A DNA stretch of 64,000 nucleotides, from positions 65,459 through 129,458 of the forward strand of contig NZ_VKAC01000014.1 in assembly GCF_008041935.1 (NCBI RefSeq), written 5' to 3'. This document shows, piece after piece, positions 41,634-49,250 of the stretch. The first letter of the stretch is position 1. The number at the start of each line of letters is the position of its first letter. This DNA is from Quadrisphaera setariae. Its GTDB lineage: Bacteria; Actinomycetota; Actinomycetes; Actinomycetales; Quadrisphaeraceae. The notes below the pieces were generated by a model that was not told where the DNA came from, did not search any database, and worked only from the letters and a program-made list of their open reading frames with translations. Made by a program: the position numbers and the translations under genes.

Positions 41634-43582
41634 GGCAGCGGCACCCGCGCGGCCAGGGTGAAGTCCATGCGGGCTGTGGTGATCCGTGCGGCCAGCCCGG
41701 TCCTCGGCTCCTCGATCATCTTGCCGTCGCCCACGTACATAGCAACGTGGTTGGCGCTGGCAATACCGCCGTAGAACAGCAGGTCACCGGGCTGTAGCTG
41801 GTCCGCCGGCACCGCGTTGCCCTGGTAGGCGCTGGCTTGGGCAGCGGCGGTCCTGGGGAGGGTGAGCGCGCCGCCGGTGGCTTGGTAGAAGCCGTACTGC
41901 ATGAAGCTCGAGCAGTCCCAGCCCACTGTGCCAGCGCCGCGCCCGAAGCCCTTGGAGGGTCCGTTGACGCCCCCACCGCCCCAGACGTAGGGGGTGCCGA
42001 GGGCGTCGGTGAGCACGTCAATCACTGCGGCGTAGTCGCCGGTGCCAGCGACTCCACCCGGCAGCCCGACGGTGGTGGTCAGGGTCGCGCCGTAGGTCTG
42101 AGCGAGCGCCAGGATGCGCGGGCCGTAGGCCTGGGTCTCGGCGAAGGGTGGGACGCCGCCGTACTTGGTGACGTTGCCGAGGCCAGCGTTGTAGGCGGCC
42201 AGCGTCAGGAGCTGGACGTCGCCCTGGACCGCGCCGCTGGCGATCAGGGGTTCGATCTTGGCGGCGAGGTCGCACATGAAGCGGCCTTGGGCGGGGATGG
42301 CGTCGGCCGGGTCGAAGGGGTCAGCGCGGCCGTCGCCGTTGGCGTCCGCGCCCCAGGTGGCCCAGGTGCCGGGCATGAACTGGGAGATGCCTTGGGCCCC
42401 CACGGGAGAGGTGGCCTCGGGGTTGAAGCCGCTTTCCTGCTTGCCCTGGGCGGCCAGCAGCGTGGCGGGGATCTGGGTGCACAGCGTCCCGGCAGCGTTG
42501 TAGAGCGGCACCAGGTCCGGCGGCACCTCCGTGCCGGTCGCCGCCAACGCTCCGGTGAGGCTGCCGGAGGTGGCCTGCTGCTGGGCGGTCTGGTTCATCA
42601 GCGGCAGGAACGCCAGCGCGACAGCGATGACGGCGACGACAGCGACGGCCGCGACGATGATGGTTCCTGAGCTGACGCCGGTGACTGCGGCCAGCACCGA
42701 GACGATCACAGCGGCGATGCGCTGGGTGATGACGGCCGCGGCGCGGGCCACGAAGATCCCACCGGTGCGACCGCCTCCACTGAGCAGGGCCGCGACCCGG
42801 CTGGCCGTGCCGGGCGTTCCGGCGGCGGCCGCGCGGGTGCGGCGCAGCAAGGGGCTGCGTCGCGTGAGGTGGGGCCCTCGCATCAGGCGGGGACCGACGG
42901 GGGTGCCTGTCCGGCTGGACACCGCGCGCGCAGAGGGGGTGCGCGCGCTGCCGACTGGGCTGCTGGTGACTCGGGAGCGGATGCGCGGCAACGTCGGGGT
43001 CGTGCCGCCGTAGGTGAGATCAGTGCCCGGGGGCGCCGCTGCGGCTGTGCCGGCAGCGCTGCCAGGACCGCTACCAGGACCGCCGCCGGGACTGCCGCCG
43101 GGACTGCCGCCGGGACTGCCGCCGGGTCTGGTGTCGGGACTGGTGCCGGGAGCAGTCCCGGGCACCGTGGGGGCACTGGCGGTCGAGGCCCCAGCGCTGC
43201 GCGCGGTGGGCACCGCACCCGCTCGAGGACTGCTGCCCGGGGAAGCTGGGGTGTTCGGTGCTGCGGCGGTGCGGATGCGTTCGGCGCCTTCACCGGCGTT
43301 GCGCTGTACCCGGCGGATGCGGTGCTCGGCGGCTCCCGAAGCGACTCTGGCTGCGCCGGCTCCCACGCGCAGCGCATCAACAGAGAGGTCCTGCCCGCGG
43401 TCGTTGTCGCCGTCGTGAGTGCCGGAGGGCTCCTCAGCGCGCGCCAGGCCGGCTACGGCACTCGCACCGCGAGCACTAGAGGCCATGGCGGTGCTGACCG
43501 GGGCGATGCGTCGAGCGCCGGCAGCGACGTTCAGTTCGTGGAAGCTGAGCTTGAACTGCCCCCTGGGGCGCGGTGCGGCCAT
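41630..43582 (-). CDS. VirB1-like cell-wall hydrolase: SLT plus NlpC/P60
   Basis: The 650-residue product has an N-terminal basic, Pro/Gly-rich region of 270 residues, then a membrane helix (TIIVAAVAVVAVIAVALAFLP). A lytic transglycosylase domain follows (LLAAQGKQESGFNPEATSPVGAQGISQFMPGTWATW, catalytic Glu near 382). Last is an NlpC/P60 peptidase domain with the catalytic Cys near 556 in VGWDCSSFMQYGF and the His in ANHVAMYVGDGKMIEEP. It should open peptidoglycan at the transfer site, as VirB1/PrgK do. Gly/Pro repeats GGSPGGSPGG are coded at about 43080-43130. Start ATG 43582, four bases after the virB4 stop. Confidence 0.9.
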   Translation of the reverse strand: MAAPRPRGQFKLSFHELNVAAGARRIAPVSTAMASSARGASAVAGLARAEEPSGTHDGDNDRGQDLSVDALRVGAGAARVASGAAEHRIRRVQRNAGEGAERIRTAAAPNTPASPGSSPRAGAVPTARSAGASTASAPTVPGTAPGTSPDTRPGGSPGGSPGGSPGGGPGSGPGSAAGTAAAAPPGTDLTYGGTTPTLPRIRSRVTSSPVGSARTPSARAVSSRTGTPVGPRLMRGPHLTRRSPLLRRTRAAAAGTPGTASRVAALLSGGGRTGGIFVARAAAVITQRIAAVIVSVLAAVTGVSSGTIIVAAVAVVAVIAVALAFLPLMNQTAQQQATSGSLTGALAATGTEVPPDLVPLYNAAGTLCTQIPATLLAAQGKQESGFNPEATSPVGAQGISQFMPGTWATWGADANGDGRADPFDPADAIPAQGRFMCDLAAKIEPLIASGAVQGDVQLLTLAAYNAGLGNVTKYGGVPPFAETQAYGPRILALAQTYGATLTTTVGLPGGVAGTGDYAAVIDVLTDALGTPYVWGGGGVNGPSKGFGRGAGTVGWDCSSFMQYGFYQATGGALTLPRTAAAQASAYQGNAVPADQLQPGDLLFYGGIASANHVAMYVGDGKMIEEPRTGLAARITTARMDFTLAARVPLP

Positions 43583-43586
43583 CGGG

Positions 43587-46145
43587 TCAGGCCGTCTCGG
43601 CGAACTTGGTGCTGAACAGGCGGTAGAGGCGCCCGGTGCGTTCCATCTGGTTGTCGAAGGGGATGAAGGCGTTGCCGGACTTCAACAGGCCGGTGCCGGG
43701 AGCGACGCCGGTGAACAGGTCGCGCTGCTCCTCGGACATGCGCAGCAGGTCTCGCACGGCGTCGGCGTCGGTGGCCGACTGGTTCAGCAGCATCAGGAAG
43801 TCGGAGTTGGCGAGCATCAGGCGCGCGTTCTGGTAGCCGAGCAGCTCCTCGATGTTCTGGGTGATGCCGGTCAACATCAGGCCCCACTTGCGGGCGCGCT
43901 TGAACATCGTCAGGAAGTGCTCGCCGGTGTCGGCGCTGCGGAAGAGCATGTGGAACTCGTCGACGTACAGCCAGGTGCGTCGTCCGCGGGCGCGGTTGGC
44001 GGTGACGCGCTGCCACACCTGATCGAGGATGATCATCATGCCGATGGTCTTGAGCTCCGCGGAAAGATCGGCGATGTCGAAGCACACCAGCCGGCCCTCC
44101 AGGCGGACGTTGGTCTGCCTGCTGAACGAGCCCAGCGAGCCGTCGGTGTAGAGGTCCAGAGAGCGCGCCAGGCCGCGCGCCTCGGGGTCCTCCAGGGCGC
44201 GCAGGGCATCGCGCAGGTCCGTCAGGGTCGGTGGGGTCCGGTTCTCGGGGTCCAGGGCGTAGGCGCGCAGCAGCTCTACGGTGCTGCGGTCGATCAGGCC
44301 GAGCTCGCCGGGGCTGAGGCCGTCCGCGCCACCGATGAGCGCCTTGGCCAGGCCCAGGACAAAGTGTGCCTTGGCCAGGATCGGGTTCTCCGCGGCGCTG
44401 TCCAGGTCGATGGCCATGGCGTTGATGTGGGTCTGTCCGTCAGCGCTCAGGGCGATGCGCTGTCCGCCCAGCTCCTCGGTGAGCGCGGCGTACTCCCGCT
44501 CGGGGTCGATGATGATGACGTCGTCGTCGGTGGTGAGCAGTACCGAGAGGGCTTCGGCCTTGCTGGCGTGGGACTTGCCCGATCCTGAGGTGCCCAAGAT
44601 GAACCCGTTGCCGTTGATCGCCTCGGCGCGGGAGGCGATCACGGGGTTCCCGGAGCGGGCGTTGATGCCGTAGCAGATGCCGCCGGCGTCGATGAGCTCC
44701 TGGGTGGTGAAGGGGTGCATCGCTGAGACCACACCGGTGGTCAAGGTGCGCTCCATCGGCAGGGCTCGGTACCCCAGCGGAAGCTCGGTGCGCAGTGCGT
44801 CGACACCCATCCATGTCAGCCGCTGACCGCCGCAGCTGTGCGAGCGCAACGTGGTGGTCACCATCTCCACCAGGGAGTCCAGCGCGGCCTTGGTCGGGGC
44901 GGTGACCCCGATAGTCGTCAAGGTCGACCACAGGCGCTCGGTGCTGGACTCCAGCTCCCGGCGCAGCTCCTTGGCCTCGTCGCGGGCAGTGGTCAGCCCG
45001 TGGGGGACCTGGTCGGCGTCCAGGCCCTTCTTGGCGGCTCGCTTCTTCTCGTTGATGTACTGCATCTCGAGGTTGGCGATCTGGCCGCGCACCAGGTCCA
45101 GCCCGTCGGCGTTGTCGTAGGGCTGCAGGTGCATCGAGATCGTCAGGTCACCTCGGATCTCGGCCAGGTCGCTGATGAGGCGGTCAGACAGCCACGCCGG
45201 CAGCCTCCCGACCCAGACGCTGGCATGGAAGCAGGCGTCCGCTCCCTCGCCCAGCACGAGGTGGCTGGGCGCGACCTCGACCCTGCGTGGCGCGACGGCC
45301 TCCAGGGTGGGGTGGTCAGGGGTCCAGGTGAAGCGCTCGCCGCGGCGGGTCTTGCTGGCGAGGAGTTCCAAGCGCTCGGCGCGTCCCAGGGGGCGCACGG
45401 TGCAGCCGAGCTGGCGCAGGCTGGCCTGGGCGTCGGTGATGGTGCGGTGCAGGCGCTCACAGGCCTGCTCGCGGTTCTTCTCGCCCTTGAGGGTGAAGGT
45501 GATGTAGCGCCTGGTCAGCACGTTGCCGCGAGAGGTCGACAGCTTGCGGGTGATGTGGGTGTTGAAGTCCTCGCGAAGGTCGTCCTCGGCCTCACCGGCG
45601 TAGGACATGCGGGCCAGGCGGCCGAAGGCGTCGGAGTCACGCACCTCGTTGACGATGGTGATGTGCAGGGCGACGGCGCCGCCGAAGCCGTTCAGCCAGC
45701 GTCCCCAGCGGTTGAGGATGTCGGTCTGGACCTCCTCGGGGCTGAGCAGGTAGGAGATGTCTCCAGCCTCAGCGCTGATGGACCAGGCGTCTTCCCCGAG
45801 CCAGGCGACACCGTCGGGGAGCATGGCCTCGTAGGGCACCACGCGCAGCGCGCCGCCGGTCGGAGGAATCTTGGTCTTGCGCGCTCTGCTGCGCTTGCCG
45901 GAGCTGCCGTTGGCCTTTCCGTTGGGGTCGGTGGACCCGCCTGAGGTGCTGGTCGCGGAGCCGTCTGAGAGGGCGGAGGGCTTACGCCGAGCGCCGAAGC
46001 CCGCGGGGCTGACGCTGGGGCTCGGGGCGGCTCGGGCCCAGCGCCCGGGCAGGGAGGCCCCGTCCTTCGAGTTCGGCGACGTCGGGGCGCTGGGAGTCTC
46101 GCTGGCGACGTCGTTCCTCTTCGATCTGCGCATCACCGGACTCAT
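43587..46145 (-). CDS. VirB4-like transfer ATPase
   Basis: The 852-residue product starts with a 100-residue Ser/Pro/Lys-rich region, then the VirB4 N-terminal domain (SYLLSPEEVQTDILNRWGRWLNGFG …). The RecA-like core has Walker A GTSGSGKS near residue 516, DDVIIIDPEREYAALTEELGG as an early acidic motif, and RTWLYVDEFHMLF as Walker B, followed by ITQNIEELLG. It powers assembly and transport of the secretion channel. The ATG 46145 lies inside the PrgI-like gene, overlapping it by 164 bases in another frame; AAGAAGG nine bases upstream supports it. Confidence 0.92.
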   Translation of the reverse strand: MSPVMRRSKRNDVASETPSAPTSPNSKDGASLPGRWARAAPSPSVSPAGFGARRKPSALSDGSATSTSGGSTDPNGKANGSSGKRSRARKTKIPPTGGALRVVPYEAMLPDGVAWLGEDAWSISAEAGDISYLLSPEEVQTDILNRWGRWLNGFGGAVALHITIVNEVRDSDAFGRLARMSYAGEAEDDLREDFNTHITRKLSTSRGNVLTRRYITFTLKGEKNREQACERLHRTITDAQASLRQLGCTVRPLGRAERLELLASKTRRGERFTWTPDHPTLEAVAPRRVEVAPSHLVLGEGADACFHASVWVGRLPAWLSDRLISDLAEIRGDLTISMHLQPYDNADGLDLVRGQIANLEMQYINEKKRAAKKGLDADQVPHGLTTARDEAKELRRELESSTERLWSTLTTIGVTAPTKAALDSLVEMVTTTLRSHSCGGQRLTWMGVDALRTELPLGYRALPMERTLTTGVVSAMHPFTTQELIDAGGICYGINARSGNPVIASRAEAINGNGFILGTSGSGKSHASKAEALSVLLTTDDDVIIIDPEREYAALTEELGGQRIALSADGQTHINAMAIDLDSAAENPILAKAHFVLGLAKALIGGADGLSPGELGLIDRSTVELLRAYALDPENRTPPTLTDLRDALRALEDPEARGLARSLDLYTDGSLGSFSRQTNVRLEGRLVCFDIADLSAELKTIGMMIILDQVWQRVTANRARGRRTWLYVDEFHMLFRSADTGEHFLTMFKRARKWGLMLTGITQNIEELLGYQNARLMLANSDFLMLLNQSATDADAVRDLLRMSEEQRDLFTGVAPGTGLLKSGNAFIPFDNQMERTGRLYRLFSTKFAETA

Positions 46146-46422
46146 GGACCAGCACCTTCTTTCCCACGAAACGCTCGAAGACGTAAGGCATGAACCGCTC
46201 GGGCTTGAGCCCTCTGGGCCTCCACCAGCCCACGGCTACGACGGGGACCAGGACCGGCCAGAGCAGGTAGCCGTTGGCACCGGTGCCCCACAGCAGCCAG
46301 GTGAACAGCGCCATGACCGGCAACGCGCACGCCACCACGGCCAGCTGGCGCCAAGAGCACCCGAAGAGGACCTTCGCCTCGTAGGCGCGGATGTCGCGGT
46401 AGACCTTGACCTCAAGTGCCAC
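45982..46422 (-). CDS. PrgI/VirB3-like membrane protein
   Basis: The 146-residue product has the PrgI pattern: a short N-terminal amphipathic segment (VKVYRDIRAYEAKVLFGCSWRQLAV), two membrane helices (VVACALPVMALFTWLLWG and GYLLWPVLVPVVAVGWW) and a cytoplasmic tail (PRGLKPERFMPYVFERFVGKKVLVHES…). VirB3-type proteins anchor VirB4 at the membrane. The start is GTG 46422, one base after the TrbL stop. Its last 54 codons overlap the start of the virB4 gene in a different frame. Confidence 0.82.
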   Translation of the reverse strand: MALEVKVYRDIRAYEAKVLFGCSWRQLAVVACALPVMALFTWLLWGTGANGYLLWPVLVPVVAVGWWRPRGLKPERFMPYVFERFVGKKVLVHESGDAQIEEERRRQRDSQRPDVAELEGRGLPARALGPSRPEPQRQPRGLRRSA

Positions 46423-46423
46423 C

Positions 46424-47272
46424 TCAGGCCTCCCCGACGACGGCGCGGCTGACCTTGACCGACCCGAACAGCAGCAGGCCGAGGATGAGCGGGCCCAGGA
46501 AGAACTGGCCGATGTTGTCGGTGACCAGGGCGAAGACGTCGGTGTCGGGCGCCACAGTGATCCCTTGGGTCAGGCGAGCGCCGATCGAGGCCTGGTAGAG
46601 CTTGATGGCGATGATGAGCACGGCGCCGTGCAGCGCGATGGCGGCGTAGGCGCGGACGTAGTTGGTGCCGATGCTCTTGGTCTCCTGGTGCCCCCAGAAG
46701 GCCATGGGCAGCGAGGCGAAAGTCGTCATGAGGTAGAGCTGCAAGAACCGGACGAAGATCATGGCGATCACAACTCCGGAGATGATGGCGACGGCCAGCC
46801 ACGGGATCAGCAGGATGATCAGCACGGTGAGCTGGTCGGTGATGCCGAGCGACTCGACCTGGTCGGTCAGCTGGTCGCCCAGGGGAGTCGTGGGAGTGCC
46901 GGCGCCGACGTTGAGGCCGTTGGCGCTGTTGGCGATGCGGGTGACGACCTCGTCGATGCCGCCCAGCAACAGCGTGGCCTGTGAGGTGATGGTCAGCAGG
47001 ATGGCGACTTTGATCAGGGTGACCGTGATCTGGCGGACGCCCATCTGGCCGTCACCGGAGTCCATGCGAGCGGCGTTGCTGCCCAACTCCAGGACGGCGA
47101 TGATCGCCAGGACCAGTGCAGTGATGGGGACGACCGCCGCCTGGTGCAGGTCGACGGCGGCCTGGTACAGCGTGGCGTTGTAGGCCGCAGGGTTCAGCAG
47201 CAGGTCATCGGTGGTCCCGGCGCTAGCACCCTGGGACAGGGTGTTGAGCATGGCGATGATGAACTGGTCCAC
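46424..47272 (-). CDS. TrbL/VirB6-like polytopic channel protein
   Basis: The 282-residue product has six to seven membrane helices and the family layout: a polar N-terminus, VPITALVLAIIAVLELG, ITVTLIKVAILLTITSQATLLLGGI, ILLIPWLAVAIISGVVIAMIFVRFLQLYLMTTFASLPMAFWGH, a loop with SIGTNYVRAYAAIALHGAVLIIAIKLYQ, and a final hydrophobic pair. It forms part of the inner-membrane channel. The GTG 47272 follows the pilin-like stop by 27 bases. Confidence 0.85.
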   Translation of the reverse strand: MDQFIIAMLNTLSQGASAGTTDDLLLNPAAYNATLYQAAVDLHQAAVVPITALVLAIIAVLELGSNAARMDSGDGQMGVRQITVTLIKVAILLTITSQATLLLGGIDEVVTRIANSANGLNVGAGTPTTPLGDQLTDQVESLGITDQLTVLIILLIPWLAVAIISGVVIAMIFVRFLQLYLMTTFASLPMAFWGHQETKSIGTNYVRAYAAIALHGAVLIIAIKLYQASIGARLTQGITVAPDTDVFALVTDNIGQFFLGPLILGLLLFGSVKVSRAVVGEA

Positions 47273-47299
47273 GGGCGCCTCCGGGTGATGCCTGGGGCG

Positions 47300-47500
47300 T
47301 CAGGGCACAGCGATGGTGTTGAACAGCTGAGCCGCCGCGATGATCAGCCCGCCGCCGACGACCTGCCAGATGCCGGACTGGATCTGGGGACCTTCCTGGT
47401 TGCGCAGGCCCCCCGCCAGGACGATGACGCCCCAGACGAGCCACAGGCCGCCGCCCACGGTCACGAACTGCACGATCAGGTTCAGGACGGTGGTGAGCAT
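47300..47500 (-). CDS. Pilin-like (TrbC/VirB2) small membrane protein
   Basis: The 66-residue product has two hydrophobic helices (LIVQFVTVGGGLWLVWGVIVLAGGL and SGIWQVVGGGLIIAAAQLF) separated by a polar loop RNQEGPQIQ. This matches the Maff2/TrbC-type pilin-like proteins that start Gram-positive T4SS operons. The ATG 47500 follows GGGAGG by 10 bases. First gene of the leftward transfer operon. Confidence 0.75.
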   Translation of the reverse strand: MLTTVLNLIVQFVTVGGGLWLVWGVIVLAGGLRNQEGPQIQSGIWQVVGGGLIIAAAQLFNTIAVP

Positions 47501-47978
47501 GCCGGTCAGGCCTCCCTGCTGCCGAAGGCCTCGGGGAGATGGTCAGCGATGACGCTGACCGGTAGCCGAGAGAGTCGATCAAGCAAGCTCTCCACGACCG
47601 TCCTTCCGTTGGACCGTTTCTGTAGGAAAACCATAGCGGCCCAGCCTGCGTACTGGGGGCACTACTCGGGGGCCAGGGCGGGGCATCGGCAACCCCTCCC
47701 TCGAGTGGCTCCCGACCCTTCATGAGACCCGGGGAGGCGAGATCACTCACGTCACGGGCGCCGCATTGACCCCATTTGAGCAGGATCGAAGACGCGGTGT
47801 TGGCCCCGGATGACGAACCAGCGCAGGTGGCAGCCCCGTTGGACGCTCGGGACCGTGGGTCGACCTCGGAGGCGACGTGGCCCCGGGACGGCAGCCCGCG
47901 CCTGTCTATGTCAGTTGAGTCACCGGTACTTGTTCTAGGTAGGATCACACGACGATCGGCCTAGCCTGGGAGTAGACG
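47501..47978. other. Divergent promoter region between the two transfer operons
   Basis: These 478 bases hold the start points of the leftward T4SS operon and the rightward ParA-LysM-GH26 operon. No gene is convincing. A lower-GC stretch at 47590-47640 may serve the leftward operon. For the rightward operon TTGAGT (47915-47920) and TAGGAT (47940-47945) are 19 bases apart, a weak sigma-70-like pair; a GGGAG ribosome site precedes ATG 47979. Confidence 0.45.
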
Positions 47979-49250
47979 ATGGCCAGCCCGCAGTACGCCG
48001 GGGGACCAGCCGAGTCCAACGACCCGAGCATCGAGACGACCCCGCGGATGTCCCCGCGGGCGGTCTCCCTGGCCCGCGCTGCAGACTTGACTCAGCAACG
48101 CCCTGCCGCAGCAGCGCCCAGCGCCCAGCGTGAGGGCCCAGGTCGCCCGATCGAGCTCGCCGACCGGCCTGACGCGACGGCGCCCCGAGCGCACGGGTCT
48201 CGCCCGGCCATCCAATCCACGGCTGAACCGGGTTTGTCCTCCTCTACCCGCCCGGCTGCGCAGTCGGCCGCGCAGCCGCCTGCACGGTCAGCCACACACC
48301 AGGTCGCGCAGCCCGCTGCGGCCCCCTCGACGGAGGACCGTTCCTCCTTCCTGCGCCCGGACAGTGACCGGAGCCCGGCCACCCAGGGCTGGCGCGGACT
48401 GCTGACCCGGATGGGCCTGCCCCAGGCACCCGGACCGCGTGAGGCCGCCGAGCGCGCCGACATCGCCGCCGTCGCCGCTCACTGGCGAGGGCCGCGGACG
48501 GTTTCGGTGGTCAACTCCAAGGGCGGCAGCTCGAAGTCGACCACCGCCGCGCTGCTCTCAGCCGTCTTTGCCCGCTACGGCGGCACGGGGGTGCTGACGT
48601 GGGAGAACAACCAGACCCGCGGCACCCTGGGCTGGCGTACCGAGCAAGGCTTCCACGACGCCACGCTGATGGACCTGCTGCCCGCCGTCCCCTCACTGCT
48701 GGAGCGCCAGGCGCAAGTTGGAGACCTGGCCTCCTTCGTCCACCACCAGACCCAGGACCGCTACGCGGTCCTGCGCGCCCAGCCGATGCTGCTGGCCGAT
48801 GAGCAGCGGATCAGTCCGGAGGACGTCAGCGCGATCCACGAGGTCGCCAGCAAGTACAACCGGCTGATCGTGATGGACTCCGGCAACGACGAGTCCGACC
48901 CGATGTGGCGGCGCATGGTCGACCACACCGCCCAGCTGGTGGTCGTCACCACCACCCGCGACGACCACGCCGAGGTCGCATCGCTGCTGCTGCACACCCT
49001 CGCCCAGCGCGACCCGCACCGCGCTCAGCTGGCCAGCAACGCCGTCGTCATCGTCAGCCAGGCTGACCGCAACGCCACCAAGGCGGACCTGCAGCGGGTC
49101 GCCGGTGGCTTCGCCAAGCAGGCCCGCACCGTCGTCACCATCCCGTTCGACCCGGCCATGGTCGAGGGCCAGCTCCGGCTGGACGCCCTGCGCCCGGCCA
49201 CCCGACGCGCCTGGCTCTCTGCTGGTGCTGCCGTCGCGCGTGGCCTGTGA
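47979..49250 (+). CDS. ParA/MinD-like ATPase, second paralogue
   Basis: The 423-residue product has a 130-residue Ala/Gln/Pro-rich N-terminus, then the ParA-like ATPase. The P-loop is VVNSKGGSSKSTTAALLSAVFARYGG near residues 178-200; the deviant Walker A has Ser instead of Gly but keeps both lysines. It follows GWRGLLTRMGL, the counterpart of GWRGLLVRAGL in the other ParA-like protein, so the two are clear paralogues. It lacks the shared N-terminal domain. Start ATG 47979; its stop overlaps the next GTG (GTGA). It heads the rightward operon. Confidence 0.85.
   Translation: MASPQYAGGPAESNDPSIETTPRMSPRAVSLARAADLTQQRPAAAAPSAQREGPGRPIELADRPDATAPRAHGSRPAIQSTAEPGLSSSTRPAAQSAAQPPARSATHQVAQPAAAPSTEDRSSFLRPDSDRSPATQGWRGLLTRMGLPQAPGPREAAERADIAAVAAHWRGPRTVSVVNSKGGSSKSTTAALLSAVFARYGGTGVLTWENNQTRGTLGWRTEQGFHDATLMDLLPAVPSLLERQAQVGDLASFVHHQTQDRYAVLRAQPMLLADEQRISPEDVSAIHEVASKYNRLIVMDSGNDESDPMWRRMVDHTAQLVVVTTTRDDHAEVASLLLHTLAQRDPHRAQLASNAVVIVSQADRNATKADLQRVAGGFAKQARTVVTIPFDPAMVEGQLRLDALRPATRRAWLSAGAAVARGL

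Noticed and set aside
44838..45944. Plus-strand frame of 368 codons
   Set aside because: Antisense to virB4; composition and lack of ribosome site mark it as a shadow.
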